This document shows, in pieces, positions 35,859 to 43,006 of a stretch of 64,000 nucleotides of DNA (positions are counted from its first letter, which is position 1; each line of letters opens with the position of its first letter). Both the position numbers and the translations under genes were made by a program. Below the pieces are notes generated by a model. That model was not told where the DNA came from and did no database searches. It worked only from the letters and a program-made list of their open reading frames with translations. Source of the stretch: Akkermansia muciniphila (GTDB lineage Bacteria; Verrucomicrobiota; Verrucomicrobiia; Verrucomicrobiales; Akkermansiaceae); NCBI RefSeq assembly GCF_040616545.1, contig NZ_CP156688.1:2480001-2544000 (forward strand), written 5' to 3'.

Positions 35859-35957
35859 ACGCGCCACATGAGAACACGCGAGGGGGGCTTCTTCAAGGCG
35901 GAAGGAGTTCAGCACATGAAATAAAAAGCTCTTTTATTTGTTCCGGAATACGGCAAG

Positions 35958-36884
35958 ATGGTCCGCATGGCATGGATTACCTCCGGTTATATACCTTCGC
36001 CCAGGCGCATGGCCGTAATCGCCGGTACCACCTTCACGCAGCTGGTGCGCATGAAGGTGTTTCTTTTTCTGGGCCTCTTTGCCGTAGCGCTGCTGGCCCT
36101 GAGTTCCTTCCGCCTGAGCGCGGTGCTGGGGCCGGAGACCGGGGGAATCAATGAACTGGTGCTGCTGAAGAACTCCGCTTACGGCGCCATGCGGGTGTTC
36201 GGCCTGTTTTTCTGCGTGGCGGCCACGGCCCTGATTATCCCGAAGGATGCGGAGGACCGCATCCTGTACACCATCCTGTGCAAACCCGTGCCCCGCATCG
36301 ACTACCTGATGGGGAAGGTGCTGGGAGTGCTGGCCCTCACCCTGATCGCCGTGCTGCTGATGGACGCCGTGATGACGCTGGTGCTGTGGCTGCGGACGGA
36401 TACGGTGGTGGCGGAGCAGATCGCCTCCCTGAAAGGGCGTTATACCGTGGAGGAAATGCAGCCGTACCTGGACCGGATACGCCTCCAGGGAGCTACCTGG
36501 AACGTGCAGACGGGGCTGGGGGTGATGATGTGCGAGTTCGTGGTGCTTTCCTCCCTGACCTTGCTGATGTCCTGCATTACCAACGGAACCATCATCAGCG
36601 CGCTGCTGACGTTCATGGTTTATCTGGCCGGGCTGTTCCAGACGCAGGCGCTTTCCCTGTGGGTGGGCTCCGGAACCGGGGGCTTCTCCTGGTGGGAGCT
36701 GGCGGGCAGCCGGCTCTTCTCCCTGGTTTTCCCGAACTTCCAGATTTATTCCGTAACGGATTCCGCCTTGAACGGGCAGATGATCCCCCTTTCCCTGTTC
36801 GGCACGCTGGCGTTGATGACGCTGGGGTATTTTGTCTTTCACATGACGCTGGCCGCGTGGCTGTTCAGGAAAAAGGAATTTTAG
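35958..36884 (+). CDS. ABC-2-type transporter permease
   Basis: A 308-residue membrane protein with about six hydrophobic segments: residues about 31-49, 74-94, 116-138, 181-200, 205-225 and 279-298. DAEDRILYTILCKPVPRIDYLMGK is the conserved coupling-region string of ABC-2 permeases of the NosY/gliding type, preceding helix 3. A large extracytoplasmic loop lies between helices 3 and 4. No ATPase gene adjoins it, so its partner must be encoded elsewhere. The next gene, tag, starts one base after its stop, implying co-transcription. Substrate unknown. Confidence 0.82.
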   Translation: MVRMAWITSGYIPSPRRMAVIAGTTFTQLVRMKVFLFLGLFAVALLALSSFRLSAVLGPETGGINELVLLKNSAYGAMRVFGLFFCVAATALIIPKDAEDRILYTILCKPVPRIDYLMGKVLGVLALTLIAVLLMDAVMTLVLWLRTDTVVAEQIASLKGRYTVEEMQPYLDRIRLQGATWNVQTGLGVMMCEFVVLSSLTLLMSCITNGTIISALLTFMVYLAGLFQTQALSLWVGSGTGGFSWWELAGSRLFSLVFPNFQIYSVTDSALNGQMIPLSLFGTLALMTLGYFVFHMTLAAWLFRKKEF

Positions 36885-36885
36885 T

Positions 36886-37458
36886 ATGGAAGATATCATC
36901 AATGCACGTTGCGGCTGGGCCGGAACAGACCCGCTATATATAAAATACCATGATGAAGAATGGGGGAAACCCGTTACGGATGACAAGACCCTGTTTGAGT
37001 TTCTGGTACTTGAAAGCGCCCAGGCGGGGTTAGCCTGGATTACCATCCTCCGGAAACGCGAAGGATACCGCGAAGCCTTTCACGGCTTTGATGTGGAGAA
37101 AGTAGCGCAGATGACGCCAGAAGACGTCGACCGGTTGATGCAATTTGACGGAATCGTCAGAAACCGGCTGAAAATCAATAGCACCATTAATAATGCCAAA
37201 CTGTTTATGGCTATCCAGAAAGAGTTCGGCAGTTTCTACGAGTATGCCTTGTCATTCTTCCCCGGCCGGCAGCCTGTTGTTAACAATTTCAAGACCCTGG
37301 GCCAAATCCCCGCCACATCTCCCGAGTCGGATGCCATGAGCAGGGACATGAAAAAACGGGGGTTCAAATTCTTCGGTTCAACGATGTGCTACGCTTTTTT
37401 CCAGGCGGCGGGCTTTGTGAATGACCATATGGAAGGCTGTTTCTGCAGAGAGAATTAA
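36886..37458 (+). CDS. tag: DNA-3-methyladenine glycosylase I
   Basis: Base-excision repair enzyme removing 3-methyladenine; 190 residues. Family motifs: ARCGWAGTDPLYIKYHDEEWG with the Zn-binding Cys and His, LFEFLVLESAQAGLAWITIL (the catalytic/binding Glu and Trp), FKFFGSTMCYAFFQAAGFVNDH and C-terminal Zn ligands NDHMEGCFC. The ATG is one base after the permease stop (translational coupling likely). Codon use and A+T content differ from neighbours, consistent with horizontal acquisition. Confidence 0.95.
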   Translation: MEDIINARCGWAGTDPLYIKYHDEEWGKPVTDDKTLFEFLVLESAQAGLAWITILRKREGYREAFHGFDVEKVAQMTPEDVDRLMQFDGIVRNRLKINSTINNAKLFMAIQKEFGSFYEYALSFFPGRQPVVNNFKTLGQIPATSPESDAMSRDMKKRGFKFFGSTMCYAFFQAAGFVNDHMEGCFCREN

Positions 37459-37547
37459 TCATCATTACCTTTCATTTTCACGATCGTAACTAGTATTTTT
37501 ATTTTCTATAAATCTCTTGTGTTTTTGACCTCAAAAAATCTTCAATT

Positions 37548-38354
37548 ATGAAAACAGGTATCATTGGGCTGGGAAAAATGGGCGGAGCCCTGCTGAGGGG
37601 CATGCTGAAAGCCGGAGCGGTGGTTCCGGAAGAAGTCTGGGTGTACGACCACCACCATGAAAACGTGCAGGCCCTTCAGGAAGAATACCCCGGCGTGCAT
37701 GAAGCGCCCACGGAGGCAGCCGTGGCGGATGCGGTGGAAGTTCTTATTCTGGCCGTGAAACCGCATGGAATTCTGCCTCTTGTCTCCTCCCTCTCCGAGC
37801 GCGGCGCAGAGCTGCCGCTCCTGATCTCCATAGCCGCCGCCGTTTCCCTGGATGATATGGAAGCCTGCGCCAGCGATGGAACGCGCATTGTACGCGCCAT
37901 GCCCAATACCCCGTGCATGGTGCTGGCCGGCGTCATCGCCTACAGTACGGGAGCCGGCGTGACGGATGAAGATGAGGACGCCGCCCGGCGGCTGCTTTCC
38001 GGCTGCGGCTCCGTTTACAAGGTGCAGGAATCCCGGATGAACGCCGTTTCCGCCATTTCCGGCTGTGGCCCCGCCTACATGTTCACAGTGCTGGATGCCC
38101 TTTCAGACGCGGGCGTAGCCATGGGGCTGCCCCGGAAAACCGCCCTGGAACTGGCCGTGGGAACCATGCTGGGTTCCGCCCGCATGCTGGAGCAGACGGG
38201 GAAGCATCCCATGGCGCTGCGGGATGAGGTCACCTCACCCGGCGGCACCACCATCGCCGCCCTGAACGCGCTGGATGAATGCGGCTTCCGCAATGCCTGG
38301 ATACAGGCTGTGAAAAGCGCCGTGCGGCGGGCGGAGGAGATGGAGGAACACTGA
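37548..38354 (+). CDS. proC: Pyrroline-5-carboxylate reductase
   Basis: The last step of proline synthesis, NAD(P)H-dependent; 268 residues. Rossmann start MKTGIIGLGKMGGALLRGML (GxGxMG), VLILAVKPHGILPLV, IVRAMPNTPCMVLAGV, VSAISGCGPAYMFTVLDAL, LGSARMLEQTGKHPMALRDE and VTSPGGTTIAALNALDECGF are all diagnostic. It is monocistronic; 89 nt separate it from tag. The stop is followed directly by the converging gene at 38402. Confidence 0.96.
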   Translation: MKTGIIGLGKMGGALLRGMLKAGAVVPEEVWVYDHHHENVQALQEEYPGVHEAPTEAAVADAVEVLILAVKPHGILPLVSSLSERGAELPLLISIAAAVSLDDMEACASDGTRIVRAMPNTPCMVLAGVIAYSTGAGVTDEDEDAARRLLSGCGSVYKVQESRMNAVSAISGCGPAYMFTVLDALSDAGVAMGLPRKTALELAVGTMLGSARMLEQTGKHPMALRDEVTSPGGTTIAALNALDECGFRNAWIQAVKSAVRRAEEMEEH

Positions 38355-38401
38355 CGTGCCCCTGTGGACGGTTTTCCCGGGAAGGAAGGGAAAACCTGCC
38401 T

Positions 38402-39826
38402 CTATTTGCTCCGGAACGGCGTTTCCCTCTGCTTCCGGAGTTCCGGATTTTGCAGGTTGAACTGGACCTTTCTGATGGATTGCAGAGGGATTCTGACCTT
38501 TCCGATTGCGGCGGCATGCCCCTCCATAAAGCCGTCCTTGAGGGTCTCCAGATTCAGGGAAAGGATGCTCTGGTCCGTCAGGAAAACGCGGGTATCCGAT
38601 GCCTCTTCCGGCAGCTTCTTCTCCTCCTGGTTTTTCTGGTCCAGGGCACGCACCTTGACGGTGGGTAAGGTAACGTCATAGTGGTCCGACTTAATGCGGA
38701 TGGTGCCGTTTTCCTGGAGGGAGATGGCGCCTCTGAGCACGTCCCCGTTCACCAGCAGGGCCTTGTCCCCGGGGGCGTCCCCGTCATATTTGGAAATGAT
38801 GTCCTGTTCGTCCGCCAGGTGGGGGAGGGCGCCGTTCCAGTCAAACACGTTCAGGTTGAACATGGCCATGTTCAAGCCGTCATATCCGCTCACCACAAAC
38901 GTGTTGCCCGGTTTGAATTCATGTTTTTTGGAGGCCTCCTTCTCTTCTTCCTCGTCCCCGTTTTCATTCTCAAAGATATTGTCCATATCCTTGACCTCTT
39001 CCCACCGGGCCACCTGCTCGCCGTTGATGTACAGGTAGTAATTTCCCTTTTCCGGATCCGCGTAAAAATGAACGTCGGAACGTTTGATGGTCTTGTCCGC
39101 ATACCAGTTCCGCGCCGTATCCCGCTTGACCCTGCCGAGCGTCCGGTACTGGCCGGAGCTGTTCTTGGCAAGTTCCGCCTTTTCCAGGGAGAGGGCCAGG
39201 TCAATGCTGCTTCCGGAATCAGTGTCCTGCCAGAGGGAGAGAGCGATCCGGAACGTATTGGTATGGTAAAGGGAAAACTGCACATGAAGCCGGGACGGCG
39301 TGGGGAAGGTGGTTTGCAGGTCCGTATTGTTGGAGCCCCGCATGATCCAGTAGCCGTTGCGGCATTCCGGCAGCATGTTGTTGGAGGAGGACTTCCAGCC
39401 CTGAAGGGATTCCGTGGCGTTGCGGATGTAGGCTTTCTGGGAATCGAATCCGATGTGCTGCACGTACTTCCTGTTGACGGGAATCAGGCCTCCCCACGCG
39501 GTTTGCAGTTGAAGGCTTTCCGTATCCAGCGCCTTCAGGGTGCCGTAAAATTCATCCCCGTTGGCAAGGCGGATGACGGAAAACTGCGCCGGAATGTCCA
39601 GCGGGCGGGAAGAAACCAGCTCGTCCAGTTCCTCCACCTTTACGTCCACGGGTTTGGAAAGAATGCTGGACCGGACTTTCAGGTACGGGCTGTCCAGCGT
39701 GTCCAGGCTGCCCGGCAGTTTTTCCCCGGATTTAAGCGTAATGACCCCTTCCGCCCGTACGCCGGGCAGGTGGGCGGCGGCCAGCAGGGCGCAGGCGCCC
39801 AGGAAAAGCGTTGTTGCTTGTTTCAT
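38402..39826 (-). CDS. Secreted protein with repeated beta modules and lectin-like core (operon gene 5)
   Basis: A 474-residue exported protein with a signal peptide (MKQATTLFLGACALLAAAHL, cleavage near VRA-EG). Four short beta modules share a pattern G[DEQ]-x-L-x-G-x-[IL]: about 27-70 (LKSGEKLPGSLDTL), 82-125 (LANGDEFYGTLKAL), 360-395 (LVNGDVLRGAISL) and 413-462 (ILSLNLETLKDG). The middle (about 140-345) looks like a LamG/concanavalin-type jelly roll (YYLYINGEQVARWEEVKD) with an acidic, low-complexity insert (ENENGDEEEEKEASKK). It is the last of the five-gene minus-strand operon, 13 nt after its paralogue. Function unknown; binding of a glycan or envelope polymer is plausible. Confidence 0.75.
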   Translation of the reverse strand: MKQATTLFLGACALLAAAHLPGVRAEGVITLKSGEKLPGSLDTLDSPYLKVRSSILSKPVDVKVEELDELVSSRPLDIPAQFSVIRLANGDEFYGTLKALDTESLQLQTAWGGLIPVNRKYVQHIGFDSQKAYIRNATESLQGWKSSSNNMLPECRNGYWIMRGSNNTDLQTTFPTPSRLHVQFSLYHTNTFRIALSLWQDTDSGSSIDLALSLEKAELAKNSSGQYRTLGRVKRDTARNWYADKTIKRSDVHFYADPEKGNYYLYINGEQVARWEEVKDMDNIFENENGDEEEEKEASKKHEFKPGNTFVVSGYDGLNMAMFNLNVFDWNGALPHLADEQDIISKYDGDAPGDKALLVNGDVLRGAISLQENGTIRIKSDHYDVTLPTVKVRALDQKNQEEKKLPEEASDTRVFLTDQSILSLNLETLKDGFMEGHAAAIGKVRIPLQSIRKVQFNLQNPELRKQRETPFRSK

Positions 39827-39839
39827 ATGGTGGAGGGCA

Positions 39840-41285
39840 TCAGGGGGTGGAACGGGTGGGTTGTGCGGAATTCAGGAATTCCACGCGGGTGATATTTTTC
39901 AGGGGCAGTGAAATCTGGCCGAGCTGGGAATGCCTCAGGATGATTTTTCCGGAGTCCATGCTCAGGATGTCGCCATGCAGGCGGGAGCCGTCCTTCATCA
40001 GGATGCTGTGGCCCACGGGAGTGCGGGAATCATCCTTCTTTTTGGGTTCCGCAAAAAAGACCGTATCCAGATACCTGGCCGGGATGGAGAGCTCCCGGGG
40101 GATGTCCGGATACTCCTTGTCCGTGGAAAGCGTCAGTACCTTGTTCCTGCTGTTGTAGCTGCTGACGGAGCCGGGAATGGCGTCCTCCTCCCTGGTCAGG
40201 ACAAGGTCCGTATCCATGTTCCCGTTCTTGGTGACGGACTTGGCGCTCAGGGTGATGGAGGAAAGGGCCAGCCTGCTGATGGTCAGGGAGACGTGCCCCT
40301 CCATCTGAAGGCCGAAGGCGCCCCCCTGCAGCGGCTGTTCCGGAGGGCTGGGGTCCGTCATCAGCTTGGGGGGCAGGTCTCCCACCAGCAGCTCGTAAAC
40401 CTGTTCATGGTCTCCCTGCCGGGAGGCCGTCAGCCTGATGTCCACGCCTTCCGTCAGGGTGGGCGTGGGGATGTCCACTTCCCCCAGGACAATAATGCCG
40501 GATTTCTGTTCCCGGAGCAGGGTGCATTTGCCGGGGGCGATGCTCAGCATGAGCCTGTTCAGGCTGCTGCCGGAATTGGACCGGAAGGCGATGTTCTCAT
40601 TCCCCCCGAAGCAGAAGACAATGCCGGCGCGGTCATTGTTGCCGTCCATCGTCATGGTGGTGCGGAAGGTGAAGGAAGAGGGGTCCAGGCCGATGTTCTT
40701 GTACAGGGGCGTCCAGGTGGGGTAGTCGCTGTTGCCCAGCCGGTACTGGTACTTGTCACCCTGGATTTTCGGTTTCAGGGCGTTCATCAGTTTTCTTCCG
40801 GCCTGGGTGCGGTAATCATCATCCCCCCTGCTGCTGGAATAAACCCAGCTGTTGTCAAAAATCAGGGGTTCCTGCCAGAAGCCTTTTTCCTGGATGGTGT
40901 CCAGCCGGAATCCGGCCACCTGGCTGCGGGGGATGGAGCGTTCCGTGCCCAGCATGTCCCGGTACTGCACCTTGTCCGGCGTGATGGAGATGATATTGCA
41001 GGGGATGATGTCCCGGTGCCCGGTAGCCATGAAAATCTTGTCTCTGGAACGGAGGTCCGGAGAGGAGGTTCCGGTGAAATAAAGCGCCCGGATTTCCGAC
41101 GGGAGGATGACCGCGTTCTGGCGCATGGCCGGGTGCCTGATGACGATGCCCTGTTTGCCGTAGGAGACAATCTCCCCGCGGAGGCGGTAGTTGCTCTCCG
41201 TGACCACATCCACGACGGAATTGCCCCAGGCGGTCAGCAGGAACGCCGGAGCCAGCAGGAGGGAAAGGCGGATGCTATTGTTCAT
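39840..41285 (-). CDS. Secreted protein with repeated beta modules and lectin-like core (operon gene 4)
   Basis: A 481-residue paralogue of the neighbouring gene 5. I used the ATG at 41285 because it opens a signal peptide (MNNSIRLSLLLAPAFLLTAW); longer frames upstream overlap gene 3. Modules: residues about 25-70 (NYRLRGEIVSYGKQGIVIRH), 82-130 (IIPCNIISITPDKVQYRD), 345-410 and 430-475 (LMKDGSRLHGDILSMDSGKI). Between them a jelly-roll-like region (about 135-335) contains FTFRTTMTMDGNNDRAGIVF and FCFGGNENIAFRS. It overlaps the gene-3 end by 11 bases, indicating co-translation. Function unknown. Confidence 0.75.
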   Translation of the reverse strand: MNNSIRLSLLLAPAFLLTAWGNSVVDVVTESNYRLRGEIVSYGKQGIVIRHPAMRQNAVILPSEIRALYFTGTSSPDLRSRDKIFMATGHRDIIPCNIISITPDKVQYRDMLGTERSIPRSQVAGFRLDTIQEKGFWQEPLIFDNSWVYSSSRGDDDYRTQAGRKLMNALKPKIQGDKYQYRLGNSDYPTWTPLYKNIGLDPSSFTFRTTMTMDGNNDRAGIVFCFGGNENIAFRSNSGSSLNRLMLSIAPGKCTLLREQKSGIIVLGEVDIPTPTLTEGVDIRLTASRQGDHEQVYELLVGDLPPKLMTDPSPPEQPLQGGAFGLQMEGHVSLTISRLALSSITLSAKSVTKNGNMDTDLVLTREEDAIPGSVSSYNSRNKVLTLSTDKEYPDIPRELSIPARYLDTVFFAEPKKKDDSRTPVGHSILMKDGSRLHGDILSMDSGKIILRHSQLGQISLPLKNITRVEFLNSAQPTRSTP

Positions 41286-42276
41286 AAATGGGTAGAAATC
41301 TGTAATTGAGCGCCAGGGAGAGCAGGGCCGCGGAGGTGGAATAGGCCGCGGAATGGTCGGAAAGCCAGGAACCGTTAGGGGTCTGGGAGGCTCCCAGGTA
41401 GCGCATGTTTTTATAATTCCATTCCTTCCATACCTCCTGGTCCGCATGGAACAGGGCCTGGGACATGTAATATTCAAAGTAGAACGGGTAGGAAGAATCC
41501 CGGTAATTCAGGTTCTTTTTCAGGTAGGCCAGGGAATCCTTGAAAGAGGGGTCCGCCTTGCGGCGCGCCAGGGACAGCGTCAGGGAGCCGATGGCCGTGA
41601 GGGTGACGCGGGGGCCCGCCGGGCTGGTGTACCCGTAGGCTCCCTTCTTGTCACGGCAGGAAGCCATGTACTTGAGGCCGCGTTCAAAGGCCTCGTCCGG
41701 AACGGGAATGCCCGCGTTGCGCGCGGCAAACAGGGAGACGATCTGGCAGCCGGTCACCGTGCTGTCCGCATCCGTGGATTCCGGGGAATAACGCCAGCCG
41801 CCCGTCTTGTTCTTCTTCTGGGCGGTCAGCGTCAGGGCCACGGCTTTCCGCAGGGCGGGGCCGATGCGGTCGTCCCGCACCATGCCGTAAGCTTCGGACA
41901 GCGCCAGGGTGGCGAAGCCGTGGTTGTACATGGAATCCCCGATGTAGCCGGACCCCTTGTTCTGCTTGGACAGGATGTAATTCACGCAGCGGCGCACCAT
42001 GGTGGCGTACGGGCCTGTGTTCGGGTCATCCCCGTGGGCCAGCACGGACATGAGGCAGAAGCCGATGATTCCGGGTTCCTGGCCGTAGGTGCCTTCATAG
42101 GTTCCGTCCGTTTTCTGGGCGTTCTGGAGGTACCGGAGCCCTTTCACGTACATCAGCTCCACCTGGGGCGGCACGGGGGAGGACATCCTCACGGGGGACT
42201 GGGCGGCGGCGTTCTGCGGGACAGCCGCCATGCAGCAGGCGAGGAGGGGGATCAGGAGGATGGAGATTTTTTTCAT
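41275..42276 (-). CDS. Secreted prenyltransferase/squalene-oxidase-repeat protein (operon gene 3)
   Basis: A 333-residue exported protein; the signal peptide is MKKISILLIPLLACCMAAVP. The rest is an alpha/alpha-barrel of terpene-cyclase-type repeats: GLRYLQNAQKTDGTYEG, VNYILSKQNKGSGYIGDSMY, TLTAQKKNKTGGWRYSPES, MASCRDKKGAYGYTSPAG and GASQTPNGSWLSDHSAAY. Cyclase DxDD/DCTAE catalytic motifs are absent, so it is probably a binding or scaffold protein. In Planctomycetota and Verrucomicrobiota such proteins recur next to DUF4175-like and MoxR/BatA genes. Here genes A-E stand alone. It overlaps gene 4 by 11 bases. Confidence 0.85.
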   Translation of the reverse strand: MKKISILLIPLLACCMAAVPQNAAAQSPVRMSSPVPPQVELMYVKGLRYLQNAQKTDGTYEGTYGQEPGIIGFCLMSVLAHGDDPNTGPYATMVRRCVNYILSKQNKGSGYIGDSMYNHGFATLALSEAYGMVRDDRIGPALRKAVALTLTAQKKNKTGGWRYSPESTDADSTVTGCQIVSLFAARNAGIPVPDEAFERGLKYMASCRDKKGAYGYTSPAGPRVTLTAIGSLTLSLARRKADPSFKDSLAYLKKNLNYRDSSYPFYFEYYMSQALFHADQEVWKEWNYKNMRYLGASQTPNGSWLSDHSAAYSTSAALLSLALNYRFLPIYEQ

Positions 42277-42343
42277 CGGGGAAATGGATTAATGGTTTTT
42301 CATGGGCGGAGCGCCCGGCAGGGGCGCGCCATGTTCACGGCGG

Positions 42344-43006
42344 CTATTTTTGAAGGGTCTTGTTGTAGGCGTCCAGCGCCTTGCGGAATTCGGCGGGCAT
42401 ATCCTCCGCGGACATGCCGGTGGATTTGGGGACGGAGCGCGATTCCGCAGCCATGTCCGGGTTGGAGACGCCCTTTTCCTGGGCGGAGGGCATGTTGGAT
42501 TTCCCGTCCGCGCCATGTCCGGGGGTGGTCCCTTTGCCCTTCTGGGAGCCGCCCTCTCCTTCACCCTGTCCTTCCCCCTCGCCCTCCTGCTGTGCCATGG
42601 ACTGGGAATCGCTGTCCATGCCCAGGAGCTGGCGCAGCATGTCCATCAGCGCCTCGCCGCCCGGCTTGGGTTCGCCCCCGGCGTTGGTCATCTTGGCCTT
42701 GGCGGCCTGGTAAATCAGCTCAATCACTTCCGACTGGGCAGCCAGCGTCTGGCCCCCAGTATGGTAAACCTCCAGCAGATCCACGGCGTCATTCATGGCG
42801 TGGCGGCACTTTTTCAGCAGCTCCACCACTTCCTCGTTGGTTTCTCCCATGATAAGGTCGGACGTGTCCGCCTGGAGCTCATCCTGTTGTCCGGCCAGCT
42901 TGGAGGCCGTTTCCTTGTGCTTGGCGGAATATTCCGGAGTGGAATCCGCGGCGGCGCAGGGCAGGGAAAGCGCCAGAATCATGGCTGGAAGGTTGATGGT
43001 ATTCAT
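42344..43006 (-). CDS. Small secreted hypothetical protein (operon gene 2)
   Basis: A 220-residue exported protein. The signal peptide (MNTINLPAMILALSLPCAAA) is followed by a helical domain (residues about 25-125; KLAGQQDELQADTSDLIMGE, EEVVELLKKCRHAMNDAVDL), and a Gly/Glu/Gln-rich low-complexity stretch (QQEGEGEGQGEGEGGSQKGK, about 145-165). The C-terminal 30 residues look helical. The start overlaps the end of gene 1 by four bases, so they are translationally coupled. No family recognised; the helical part may pair with the coiled coil of gene 1. Confidence 0.7.
   Translation of the reverse strand: MNTINLPAMILALSLPCAAADSTPEYSAKHKETASKLAGQQDELQADTSDLIMGETNEEVVELLKKCRHAMNDAVDLLEVYHTGGQTLAAQSEVIELIYQAAKAKMTNAGGEPKPGGEALMDMLRQLLGMDSDSQSMAQQEGEGEGQGEGEGGSQKGKGTTPGHGADGKSNMPSAQEKGVSNPDMAAESRSVPKSTGMSAEDMPAEFRKALDAYNKTLQK

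Noticed and set aside
42545-42600. Low-complexity Gly/Glu/Gln coding stretch as a tandem DNA repeat locus
   Set aside because: The bases vary between units; it is a compositionally biased linker within a coding gene, not a clean satellite.
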